Assembly (NCBI GenBank): GCA_033816765.1
Contig: CM066287.1
Span: 1,860,001-1,924,000, forward strand
DNA length: 64,000 bases
Reading direction: 5' to 3'
DNA from: Nothopassalora personata
Lineage: Eukaryota > Ascomycota > Dothideomycetes > Mycosphaerellales > Mycosphaerellaceae
Part shown: piece by piece, positions 52,934-62,216 of the stretch
Layout of the letters: every line of letters starts with the position of its first letter
How positions within the stretch are numbered: position 1 is the stretch's first letter
Translations under genes and position numbers: made by a program
The notes under the pieces: model-generated
Database searches by the model: none
Told to the model about the DNA's origin: nothing
What the model saw: the letters and a program-made list of their open reading frames with translations, nothing else

Positions 52934-54061
52934 TCAGGTACTTGCGAATGTACGGTCATGTCAAGTCACTGGAAGCCAACTACGTACAGCACGGCTATGA
53001 CCAAGCATTGGACAGACGCAAGATACCTCCGAGCCACTTTGAGGTGGATCCTTTCGTTCATGTCAAGAGTGGTTGTGGTTGTATTAATGTAATAAGCTCA
53101 TGGTTGAACTTGCGGCGGTGGCGAGATAGCGTACAAATATTCATAAACCTACAGCATCGTTTTGCTTTTGCTTCGCTTCTGCACACCGTCGTTGGCCGCC
53201 ATGTGCACCTCGGAGTACATAGAGGTGCAATGACTTTTGTCTCTTCTACAATGCTACTCGTTCTATCTGTGCCGCACAAAGAAACGTGTTTTGCTTGTAG
53301 CTCCAGGCTCGCCTTTAGCCTCCTGAACACACTCTCTCGGTGACAAAAAGAGGCCAGGGGCGAAGCATTCTTGACAGAAGCGGCGGGGTCGCCTCCAAGG
53401 TTCGGCATTGACTTTACAAAGTCGCTACATTGGCGATAGATGCTATATGCTTACGATAGCGTCGCCCATTCTCCCATCGCTGGCATACGTGTTAGATGTA
53501 TGGTGAAGAACACGTAGAGCAAGTAGGCGTACATATGCCGTGATACTTGAGATCATGGTCCACGAAGCCTCTGTCGACTTCGAGGTGAGGCGCGTCCAAG
53601 GCCATGCTATGCGATTGAGACAATGCTTCGTCAGCCATGGCGCCGTGCATGACAAGAATCAGATGGGTATCTGGCTACGTGCTCATGAGGTGAAATGTCT
53701 CTCTCCATGGCGCAGTCCACAAGCTAACTATCACTTCCAGGGTATTTAATGTACGCAAACAACCCACCCAGGTGCTCGTCTACAGTAGAACGCATTGGCG
53801 AGACTGCGGCAACTTGCGGCACAGTATACAAAGTGTCCTGATAGGCACAATGCCCCAGCAACTCTGCTTGATGTGTGTCGTGTTCGCTAGCGTGCTTTTC
53901 TCGGGACGGAAGGGGACGGCCTTGAACGTCGTTTCCATCGAACAATGTATCAAGACCGACCATCGACATTCACTCAACACTTTCCGTTGCGCGTGCGAGA
54001 AAGGAGACTGTATGGCGCTGAAGGAAATGCTGATGAACTACCAACATTAACAACAAGTGTG
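52934..54061. other. Intergenic region between proline-rich and prolyl hydroxylase-like genes
   Basis: About 1.1 kb with several overlapping open frames on both strands. None has motifs or coding character I would trust. It includes the promoter of the hydroxylase-like gene. Confidence 0.5.
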
Positions 54062-54956
54062 ATGGCGGGCGACACCTTCAGATACCGAACCGCTGGTGAG
54101 ATAGCCGGTATAGCCCTCATCTTGTACATCTTACTGGGAGCTCCAGGACTGTCCTCTTCTGATAGCAAGAACACATCGCAACAGGATGTCCCTATCGCGC
54201 AGACCAAGATTGAACAGCTTGTATATCCTTCACCTGGGCTGCAATGCGAGAAGCATGACTTCAACACCCACATCTTTTCGACAAGTCCACTTGTGATATA
54301 CGTCGAGGACTTCCTAAGCGACCGGGAAGTCGAGCATCTCATCGAGCTAAGGTATTGCCATCGACGCCTTGCATGAACGAAGTACTGATGCTTGCAACAG
54401 CGCAGACAACTGGAACATATCCACGGTCAGCAACGAAGGCGTCGAAGCTGTTGACGACAGCATTCGCAAGTCCGAGAAGGCCGCTATCAAGCGCGACAAG
54501 ACTGTTCAATGCATCGAACAGCGCGCACTATCTTTCCAAGGCTGGCCACAAGAGACCTTTATCGAACGACTCTGGACTCAACGGTACAACACTACTGGAC
54601 ACTATGCACTCCACTACGACTGGGGCATGGCAACGAAGCAGTCTAGACGAGTCAGTAGCTTTATGGTCTATCTCAGAGGTGACTGCACTGGTGGCGGGAC
54701 TCATTTCCCGCGCTTGGATATGCCACAGGAACGAAAGTGGTGCGATTTCGTCGAATGTGATGGCAATGGCGGTACCGAAGGCGTCACTTTCAAGCCGCTC
54801 AAGGGAAGCGCCGTGTTCTGGATGAACTTCGATCCCGATGGTCGCGGATACAAGGAGACAATACATGCTGGCATGCCTGTCATCTCTGGCCAAAAGATCG
54901 GCCTCAATATCTGGTCGTGGTATCAAGCGGGTCATACGGTACCGGTCGAACCATGA
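54062..54956 (+). CDS. Prolyl 4-hydroxylase-like 2-oxoglutarate/Fe(II) dioxygenase
   Basis: Exons 54062-54351 and 54401-54956 (GTATTG donor, GCAACAG acceptor) give 281 residues. An N-terminal membrane anchor (IAGIALILYILLGAPGL, about 14-30) makes it a likely type II ER or Golgi membrane protein. The catalytic double-stranded beta-helix has the iron ligands His168 and Asp170 in LHYDWG and His252 in ETIHAGMPV, and Lys262 in SGQKIGLNIW for 2-oxoglutarate. This is the arrangement of P4H-alpha-type enzymes, which hydroxylate prolines. The neighbouring proline-rich secreted protein is an obvious hypothetical substrate, but that link is only positional. Confidence 0.9.
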
Positions 54957-55030
54957 GCATGCCAAACTCACGGCTTTTAATTAAGCACCACCTATTAAGC
55001 CATGACCTAATCTCAGCTGCCTTCTGAGAA

Positions 55031-56415
55031 TCATTCGACACTGCTCACCTCGCTTAAGATATGAGGAGCATATGATCCAGAGTCATCCTTCCAGATGCGC
55101 ACTGACTTCACCGTCTTCTTGCCGAGCTGCTCTTCGCCTTGGTGCTGGATCAGAAGCCAGCAGGGTCCAGCAACGTTTGGAGATCCGACCAAGGCAGCGA
55201 AGCCCTCGTCACCATCCTTCAATACCATGCCAGGCCAGGTCGGAGCTTCGTATAGCTTGAAAGGATTCGGCACAAGCTGCCAGAGAACGTTGTCGCCTCG
55301 CTTCTCAATCACCCGACTGATGAGAGATTTAGTCTCCTCGTTCATGATGTTCCGCCGAAAGATCCAGCGGAGATTCTGGCGCTGGGATGCCGAGGTCAGA
55401 TCTTGCCATGTGAGATAATTGACATCGGACCTGAAGAATGTCAGCGAAACGCGTGGTTGGAAAAGACCCAACCCGACTTGGTGCGTCATTTTCAGCTTAA
55501 AGCTGGACGGGCGTCTTACTGGTCAATCAACGAATCCGATCTCGACTTACCATTGCTTCAGCTTCGGCAACGGAAGGGCATTCCAAGGGTTCTTGCTGGC
55601 TTTTCCCTTGGCGATATGGTACTCTGTACCGTAATTACTGTCGGCCATGATGATACCTGCATCAGGCCAGTACTGATTCTTGTACTCTGCATTGGTAGCC
55701 TAAGCGGATGTCAGTAGAGCTGCTTAAGTGGAATCATCTCGAGATGTCCATACATAGTAAGTCGTCCCTCCATTATTCGCCTCCATCGAATGGACCCATT
55801 TGCGCTGCTTGCCACTGGTGAGATCGCTGTTGATGATGTCCTGTAGCCGAATCTGTTGAGTGCACTGCCCGTTGATCGTTAGCATCAGACTTCCCAGGCC
55901 ACTGATTGATCACTGTCTGAAGACCGCACCTTACGCACGACGTGGCTATAGTCTTTACTGTCATCCCCAGCATCAACTTCTCGCTTCCAACCCCACTGAC
56001 CCAACTGCTCGACACTGTTCCAGACGGAGGCTCCCTTGCTGCCTGGAGAGGCTTCTCCCTTCATGTAGCAAAGTAGGAGCTCACCTTTCTCTTTGGCCTT
56101 CTTGTACTCCGAGGGGATGACGACCTTTTCTTGGGGTTTCAGGAACGGCGAACCGACGTCAACGGCTGGAGACTTTGAGATGGCATCAAGCGTATCGTCC
56201 CGAGTCTCGCGCTGCTCCAGGACGCCAATTCGACCTTGTGGGTGGACCTCGACGGCATCTCTCTGCGCTATGGCATTTTTAAAGTCAGCACGGCGGGGGA
56301 AGTCGCCGACACCATGGCCGAATGAGAGCTGGTGAGCATAGAGCAAGGAGCCGTAGAGCACGGCCAGGAGCATGGCAGTCGCGGTGCAGACATGGTATGC
56401 CACGGTACGAACCAT
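55031..56415 (-). CDS. Membrane-anchored protein of unknown function
   Basis: Four minus-strand exons, 56415-55930, 55864-55754, 55699-55551 and 55430-55031, join in frame to give 381 residues. The start MVRTVAYHVCTATAMLLAVLYGSLLYAH is a signal anchor or single membrane helix. The luminal part has AKEKGELLLCYMKGEASPG, SVEQLGQWGWKREVD, RKWVHSMEANNGGTTYY, YWPDAGIIMADSNYGTEYHI, and later WQLVPNPFKLYEAPTWPGM and a Trp/Gly-rich end. Three introns are supported by branch points or clean donors (GTGCGG, GTATGG, GTAAGT) and by continuous coding across them. I do not recognise the family. It was probably split into two short frames in any intronless reading. Confidence 0.7.
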
Positions 56416-57669
56416 GTTGGCGGTCTTCAAGGTGGAGGTTATGGACTGTGGTAATAATGGTGAGGTTGTGGGTCTAGGCTGACTGGGTGCTGTTGAGACG
56501 AAGAAGAGCCTGCATAACAAGGCCTCGATATGTATAGATGTGAGATCCACATGAGCACATGCTCTTCGGATTGAGAGGTGTTGTTCAATGCCGCAGGTCG
56601 TTTGCACGTGCTCGAAAGCAGGTAAGACAGCAAGACCATGGCTGTTTTGGAGAGATGCCATTGTGAAGAGGACAGAATGGTGCAAGCATCGCCATGTCCT
56701 TCACCGGCTGAAGAGATGCACATTGTGTATCGCATCAAGATCTGAAGAAAGGCTTCGAAGGATGCCACGCCCTCAAAACGAGTCGAACCCAGACACGACA
56801 CTCTCCTCCCATCGCCCACGCTCCTACAGTCCAGGCACGACAGCATCGTAATACAGGGCTTGCACGACAGTCGACGCCGAGCGACTTTGCTATTCCGGTC
56901 GTGTGGTATCACCAACATTTCAGTAACAGGGTCGCACATTCTACCCACCTTCCTCAAATCTGGAATCAAGACACTAGACACAACAACAAACTTCAAGTAC
57001 TGATTTGACTACCGCTCCCTGACTACAATAACCCCCGGTCAGCTAGAGTGAAGAAGGCCCGCCCAAATGCTGCTTGCTCATATATGATCCCTACCCGTTC
57101 CTTGCTCTCAACGAATCATCATCACTTCGTAAGCTATGCCTCGGCGTGTCTGGACACCTAGTCAGCAGCCGTAGTCACAAGAATATCAAGCCAGTGAAGT
57201 AGGCTTGCCTCTGCCGCCCATACTCGTCGCCTCCCAGAAGACTGCACTGATGCGAGATTTCTCCCTCCGACGATCGACATTTGTAGTGAATGGCAATGCC
57301 AGATCCGGCCTATCGCCACGCGCGGCTGTTGCTGGAATTGCGCCGCCGCTCTTTTGCTTCGAAGTGGCGGCTGCCCCATTTTGCTGAAGATGTGTGAACG
57401 CTTGACACTCAAAAGTACTATTTCGACCATGAAATGCCAAACGTAGATCCAGAATGCCACCCGTGATGTTCGTCTTTCCACAAGGGCTCTGGCGCGGCTT
57501 GCCCTGAACCTAAGCTGTCTCCTGTACCTTACCGACGCTACGCTATGCGGCTAAGGTGACAGTGTTTGTGTAGCGAGCACGGAATAGCAGCTAGACCTCA
57601 CATCCCCAGACTGTACGAATGCAATGTTGCATCCTCCCGTGCAGAAGCTGCTAAGGTCGTGTCTTTGGA
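56416..57669. other. Intergenic region upstream of the unknown membrane protein
   Basis: About 1.25 kb between the start of the membrane protein (-) and the end of PPZ1 (-). Small open frames, including one on the minus strand at 57158-57481, have no motif. No RNA gene is supported. Confidence 0.5.
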
Positions 57670-59377
57670 CTAGTAACTTTGGGGGAACTGGCTCGCGGGC
57701 TGTACCGTGTGTTAGTCATTCTCTCTTATGGATGTTGCTTACGGCACTTACAGGGCTGTTCAGCATGTTCTGGCGCTTGTTCCTCCCTTTCTTGATATGA
57801 CTCTTCAGCGCGCTGGAATCAAGAGGCTTCAGAAGCTCAAAGGAGCACAGAAGCTCGCCCGAGACGCTCATGACAGCGCCCCAGTTGTCGAATTCGCCGC
57901 AGTACTGCGAAATGTGTTAGCTTGAAACTCTGCTCTCTAGACACCAGCAGATAAAACTTACGTTGGGGGCGGAGAAGACAGTGACCAAGATCCGCTCATT
58001 GAAGAACTCGTAACCGTCCTCAACGACCATATGCGCTCGGCAAACCAGATCAAAGTCGTGCTTCTGCAAAAATTCCATAATGACCTTCTTTCCGAAGCAA
58101 TAACTCACACCTCTTTCATTCGCCTCCCAGTCCGCTTCCATGTCAGCAGGATCCGACCACAGAAGGTCGTTCAGTAGTCCATAATCCGGAACATCTGTTG
58201 GTCTTGCGATATTCCTGATGTCATCCATGTGTGAAAGTGAAGGAGAAAGGCCGCCATGAACGCAGAAAATCTTGCCTGCTACAATAGCGGCAATTGGAAG
58301 TGTGTTGAAGCAGTCGACAAAGGTCTTCCACACCTTGACATTGCATCTGCGCTTGCACTCGTCGTAGAAGCCGTACACGCGAGTGACGTTGGCGCATTCG
58401 TGGTTACCTCGTAGCAGGAAGAAGTTCTCCGGGAAGCGAAGCTTATAGCAAAGCAACAGAAGAATCGTCTCCAGACTCTGTTTGCCGCGGTCGACATAGT
58501 CGCCAAGGAATAAGAAGTTGCTGTTTGGCGGGAAGCCGCACATCTCAAACATTCGAATGAGGTCAGTGTACTGCCCATGTACATCGCCAACAATCTTCAC
58601 GGGTGGCGAGAGCTCCAAAAGTGCTGGTTGGGATAGGAACAGCTCTCGTGCAGCATTGCAGATGGCAGTGATCTCGGCGTTCTTGAGACAAACTGTTTTC
58701 GTCACCTTACCAGCATAGCCCGCGTCTACAAGCCTTTTGATCATGTCGTCCAGATCAGCAGGCTTCAATGCGCCAATGTCCATGTTTCCAGGAGTGGATC
58801 CCGAGCGAGAGTCTGATTCTGCGATGGCCAGAGCCGCAGCTGCACCTTGTGTTGGCGCGCTCTTCTTCATTAGGATGGACTCAGTTGGCTCCTTGTTATG
58901 CGACTGGTGGATGTTGCCCTGCGGAGGCGCATCTGACACGGCATCGACCTCACCACTTCGCTGCGCCTCTTCAATCGAGTGTCCCCCACCCATTGTTGCC
59001 GACATGGTCGGAGACGGTGGTGGTTGTGCCTCATCCTCGTCTGCCAAGCTTCCTCGGCGTGGTGTCTCTGAGTTGGACAAGTTCCTCGAATGCCGCTTGT
59101 CCGACTTGCCACTTGTTGCAGACTTGACAGACTGCGAGTCGGTCTTATCAAGGCTGGTGGTCGACTGGTCTCCGACGAGATTCGCAGTCGACGCTCTGGG
59201 ACTATCGGAGGACGACTTGCCAGGTATCTTGGTGCGAAGGGCATTTCGAAGGGAGCGAGCTGACTCTTTGGTTTCGGACTTGCTGAATGACGGGTATGAG
59301 TCGAGGCTGGGTTCAGTGGGAGTTTGCGCCCCGTCCCTGCTCTTGCCGTCCTTCTCCTTCGATGGCTGGTTCCCCAT
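57670..59377 (-). CDS. PPZ1: Serine/threonine protein phosphatase PPZ1 (PP1-type, N-terminal extension)
   Basis: PPZ phosphatases regulate cation homeostasis, salt tolerance and wall integrity in fungi. Exons 59377-57962, 57904-57752 and 57699-57670 give 532 residues. The N terminus [10 protein letters not shown] is a myristoylation signal followed by a Ser-rich, disordered extension (about 1-200). The PPP catalytic core has [42 protein letters not shown] and the C-terminal SAPN. Exon 2 completes the domain with [22 protein letters not shown], and a ten-codon last exon ends PASQFPQSY. Stopping at the first in-frame stop after exon 1 would lose the conserved YCGEFDN segment. Confidence 0.96.
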
Positions 59378-60260
59378 CGTGGCGGCGACCTAATACAAGC
59401 TTTGGAAGGTGCTGAATATGGGGTAGCGCTGTCGATATCGCTGCTGCTGCTCGATGTGATCGTGTTGCGATGTGCGCCTGCGAGTGATGGAGTGATAGGA
59501 ATGGGGTATGATGCGCTCGCCGGGTAGATGGTGCTAAGGTGGTCGGAACAGCCTGGCCAGGTAGGCGAGGCAGTGCGCTTGGGCTGAGGCGGTCGCTATT
59601 GCCTTTGCATTTGCCGGAGCACCGTTGTTGTGGCCTGCTGCTCCGCCAGTGACGTGGTCTTGTGCCGGTGGAGGAGGGACCCCGCGGTGTCGCCTGCGGG
59701 CCAGAGTGCTAGCGGTTGCGAGGGGGAGTATTCAGTGTAGGTGTCGCGATGGGTGCCTCGGTGGTGAGGGCGGTGTTGTTCTGTGGTTGTTGGTGATGCT
59801 AGTGGTAGTGATGGCCTAACGAAAGCTGGATGGGGTCTAGACTAGAGCTCAAATCAGCTCTCTCGACCGACGCTCGATACCCGAACGGCAAGGCAATGCA
59901 ACAAAGAACCGCACGCAGACACGCGAGCATACAATAGTGATAACTCTAGCTATCACTTGACACGCTTGGCGGCCACGTTCTGGTTCGCATCAGCCTTCAA
60001 AGGTCCCGGGTGCAAGATCTGCCTGTCTGGGCACCGCCGACTCCGCAAGGACCCCACATTCACATGCGCTACGATGCAGCAAGCTAACGTCTAGACGAAC
60101 GTCTCGCCTGGTGATTATGCTGGTGCCAGTAAGGGCAATATGACTCGTCATTACCTGAACTGTCATTGTTTCTCGACAGCGTAGAGCCTCTTCGTTGAAA
60201 CGAGACAGAACGTGCTCTATGCTCATCAGAGCGTCTTCATATACAGCCGACCTACACATC
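59378..60260. other. Intergenic region, PPZ1 start / COX10 end
   Basis: Contains the PPZ1 promoter and the 3' region of COX10. G/T-rich low-complexity stretches lie at about 59620-59820. No gene is supported. Confidence 0.5.
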
Positions 60261-61826
60261 CTACAAATCTTCTTCCCACTCTCCCTCGAGCTCCGAGTCC
60301 CCAAACACTCCGTTCCACGCCCTACTCCACAGCCCCTTCTTCTGCACCATAGCAAGCACCAACACAATCGGCAAATGCCACACACTCGCCCAGAACAAGG
60401 CTCTCGCCGACCCCTTCTCAGCATTGAATCGCCACATCCTCACAGCCTCCTTAAGCATCCATCCATTGATAATGCTACTCGTCGCAATGAACGCAGGATC
60501 CGTGATTTGATAATAGCTCAGTCCAATACAGATCGGGAACATGACAGAGCTGTACCGCAACGATACCCTCGCCGCCATGGGAATGTTCGATGATGTGAGC
60601 ATCTTGTAGCCCGCGTGGGCGTACTCATGACGAACACCGTATGACAAGGCGAAGAAATGCGGAAATTGCCAGGCAAATAGCAAACCTGCAATGAGCCACC
60701 CGCCCACTGCTTGCTCCGTGAATAGCAACTCTTTTGCTTCTGCCACGATTGTCGAGGGATCTGATAGTGATGCAACAGTCGTACTGTACTGACTGGCGGC
60801 AGCACACCAGCCCATGAGGGGTGGGATTGCTCCGACGATGGCTCCGATCCAGGTGTTGACGGGGTGCAATCTTTTGGAGAAGGTATATGCAAAGCCGTAT
60901 AGTATGATGTTGCCGGCGCCCAGCAGTGCTGTGGTGGGATTTACTCCGTTCCATAGCAAGCTGGTTCCAAATATGCCCGTCGCTATTGCGAACAGTATTG
61001 CAGCTCTTCGGCTCAGAAGGCCTCGTACTAGAGGTCGATTCCGTGTCCTGCTCATCTTCGCGTCGTGTTCCGTCTCGAAGAGCATGTTCAGCGCGTTCGC
61101 TGATGCTATGCAGGAAAATGTCCCGCTCGTGAGGAAGATTAACGTCAGGGTGCTTAATGATGGCGCGTCCGTGACCGATGTGCTCAGAAGTGCAGGCACG
61201 GGGTATATAGAGTATGACGCAGTGCTTGTGAGAACAATAAGGAAAGCTAGTCTGGGCTTCGACAGAGCTAGGTATGTCGAGAGAATGCGCCGTAGCGACT
61301 TCGCCGGTGCAGCTGCGGCATCTTGTGACAGCGTAGAAGACGCATCAGGGGGAAGCGGAGTATCGGCCTCTGCACTCGACAAAGCGCTGGCTTTTAGTCG
61401 TTTCCGTCGACGGTGTGGTGGTTCCTCTGTTACAGAAGGATCTATTCGTTGCGTTGTCGTGGGTGTTGTAGGTGATGGACTCGTTATCCTTCCCCCACCA
61501 GACGAGACTCTTGACAATATCCTCGACTCTTCCTCCCTCCGTGAATGAAATGCGTTCGCCCAGAAGAATCTTCTATCGACATCCTCATCTTTGGCGGCCG
61601 CGATCTGCCGCGTCCGTATGGCGCTCGAGAATTGCCGTCGATTGGGTTCAGCGAGGCGGGCGAGTCGTTTCGCACATCGTAGACACACTGTGCTACTGTC
61701 AATCGATGCCGTGTGTGCGGCTGGTGACAATCGAAAGAGCATTGATGCACGGGACAGAAAGTAGGCGCATTGGTTCAATGTACATTCCCCGGCGTTGGCC
61801 GCAGGAAACTCCATGATGCGCAACAT
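60261..61826 (-). CDS. COX10: Protoheme IX farnesyltransferase (COX10)
   Basis: Inner-mitochondrial-membrane UbiA-family prenyltransferase that converts heme B to heme O, the first step to heme A for cytochrome c oxidase. Single exon, 521 residues. The N-terminal 150 residues are basic, hydroxylated and probably a mitochondrial presequence; ATGs at 61826, 61814 and 61742 are all possible starts. The catalytic domain has LALSKPRLAFLIVLTS, NALNMLFETEHDAKMSRTRNRPLVRG (the two Asp-containing signatures), and GAGNIILYGFAYTFSKRLHPVNTW. Later come WLIAGLLFAWQFPHFFALSYG and several further membrane helices. The C-terminal tail is acidic (SELEGEWEEDL). Confidence 0.94.
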   Translation of the reverse strand: MLRIMEFPAANAGECTLNQCAYFLSRASMLFRLSPAAHTASIDSSTVCLRCAKRLARLAEPNRRQFSSAIRTRQIAAAKDEDVDRRFFWANAFHSRREEESRILSRVSSGGGRITSPSPTTPTTTQRIDPSVTEEPPHRRRKRLKASALSSAEADTPLPPDASSTLSQDAAAAPAKSLRRILSTYLALSKPRLAFLIVLTSTASYSIYPVPALLSTSVTDAPSLSTLTLIFLTSGTFSCIASANALNMLFETEHDAKMSRTRNRPLVRGLLSRRAAILFAIATGIFGTSLLWNGVNPTTALLGAGNIILYGFAYTFSKRLHPVNTWIGAIVGAIPPLMGWCAAASQYSTTVASLSDPSTIVAEAKELLFTEQAVGGWLIAGLLFAWQFPHFFALSYGVRHEYAHAGYKMLTSSNIPMAARVSLRYSSVMFPICIGLSYYQITDPAFIATSSIINGWMLKEAVRMWRFNAEKGSARALFWASVWHLPIVLVLAMVQKKGLWSRAWNGVFGDSELEGEWEEDL

Positions 61827-62216
61827 GCTGAAACCGACCTAGCCCCGGACTCATCAGATACATGGATCCACAGGACTTCATGTTACGCGCACTGCACGTA
61901 GAATGAGAGACTGGCATGCACAAAAATCGCAATCCAAAGACCTTTGACGGACGTTCTGACTCAGTGTATGTACATAAGGGATCTGGCCACCTAAAGGGCT
62001 GCATGCTTCCTCGGCTCCAATGCTAGAACGCTAGAACCAAGACAATACGCCGCTCATGCCAAAGTAAAAGTGGAATAAAAGAATTCTCCTTTCCGAGCGC
62101 AGCGACCAGACAAGCGTGAGACAACTCTCATGCTCGTTATTGTGCCGTCAGACCTGACAGCGGCGCTGTGCTTAAGCTCGCTGGGAAATGAAGGGGCAAA
62201 GTGTGCAATGTAAAGG
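61827..62216. other. Intergenic spacer between COX10 start and the acidic protein gene
   Basis: About 390 bp holding the COX10 promoter and the 3' end of the minus-strand gene to its right. No other feature is seen. Confidence 0.55.

Noticed and set aside
52384..53343. A 319-codon open frame in a second frame across the proline-rich exon
   Set aside because: It is the repeat exon read in another frame, and the translation simply repeats the tandem units as Ala/Ser/Thr blocks; the frame with signal peptide and GPI signal is the real one.
60814..61548. A 244-codon open frame antisense to COX10
   Set aside because: No motif; mirror of the conserved COX10 membrane segments.
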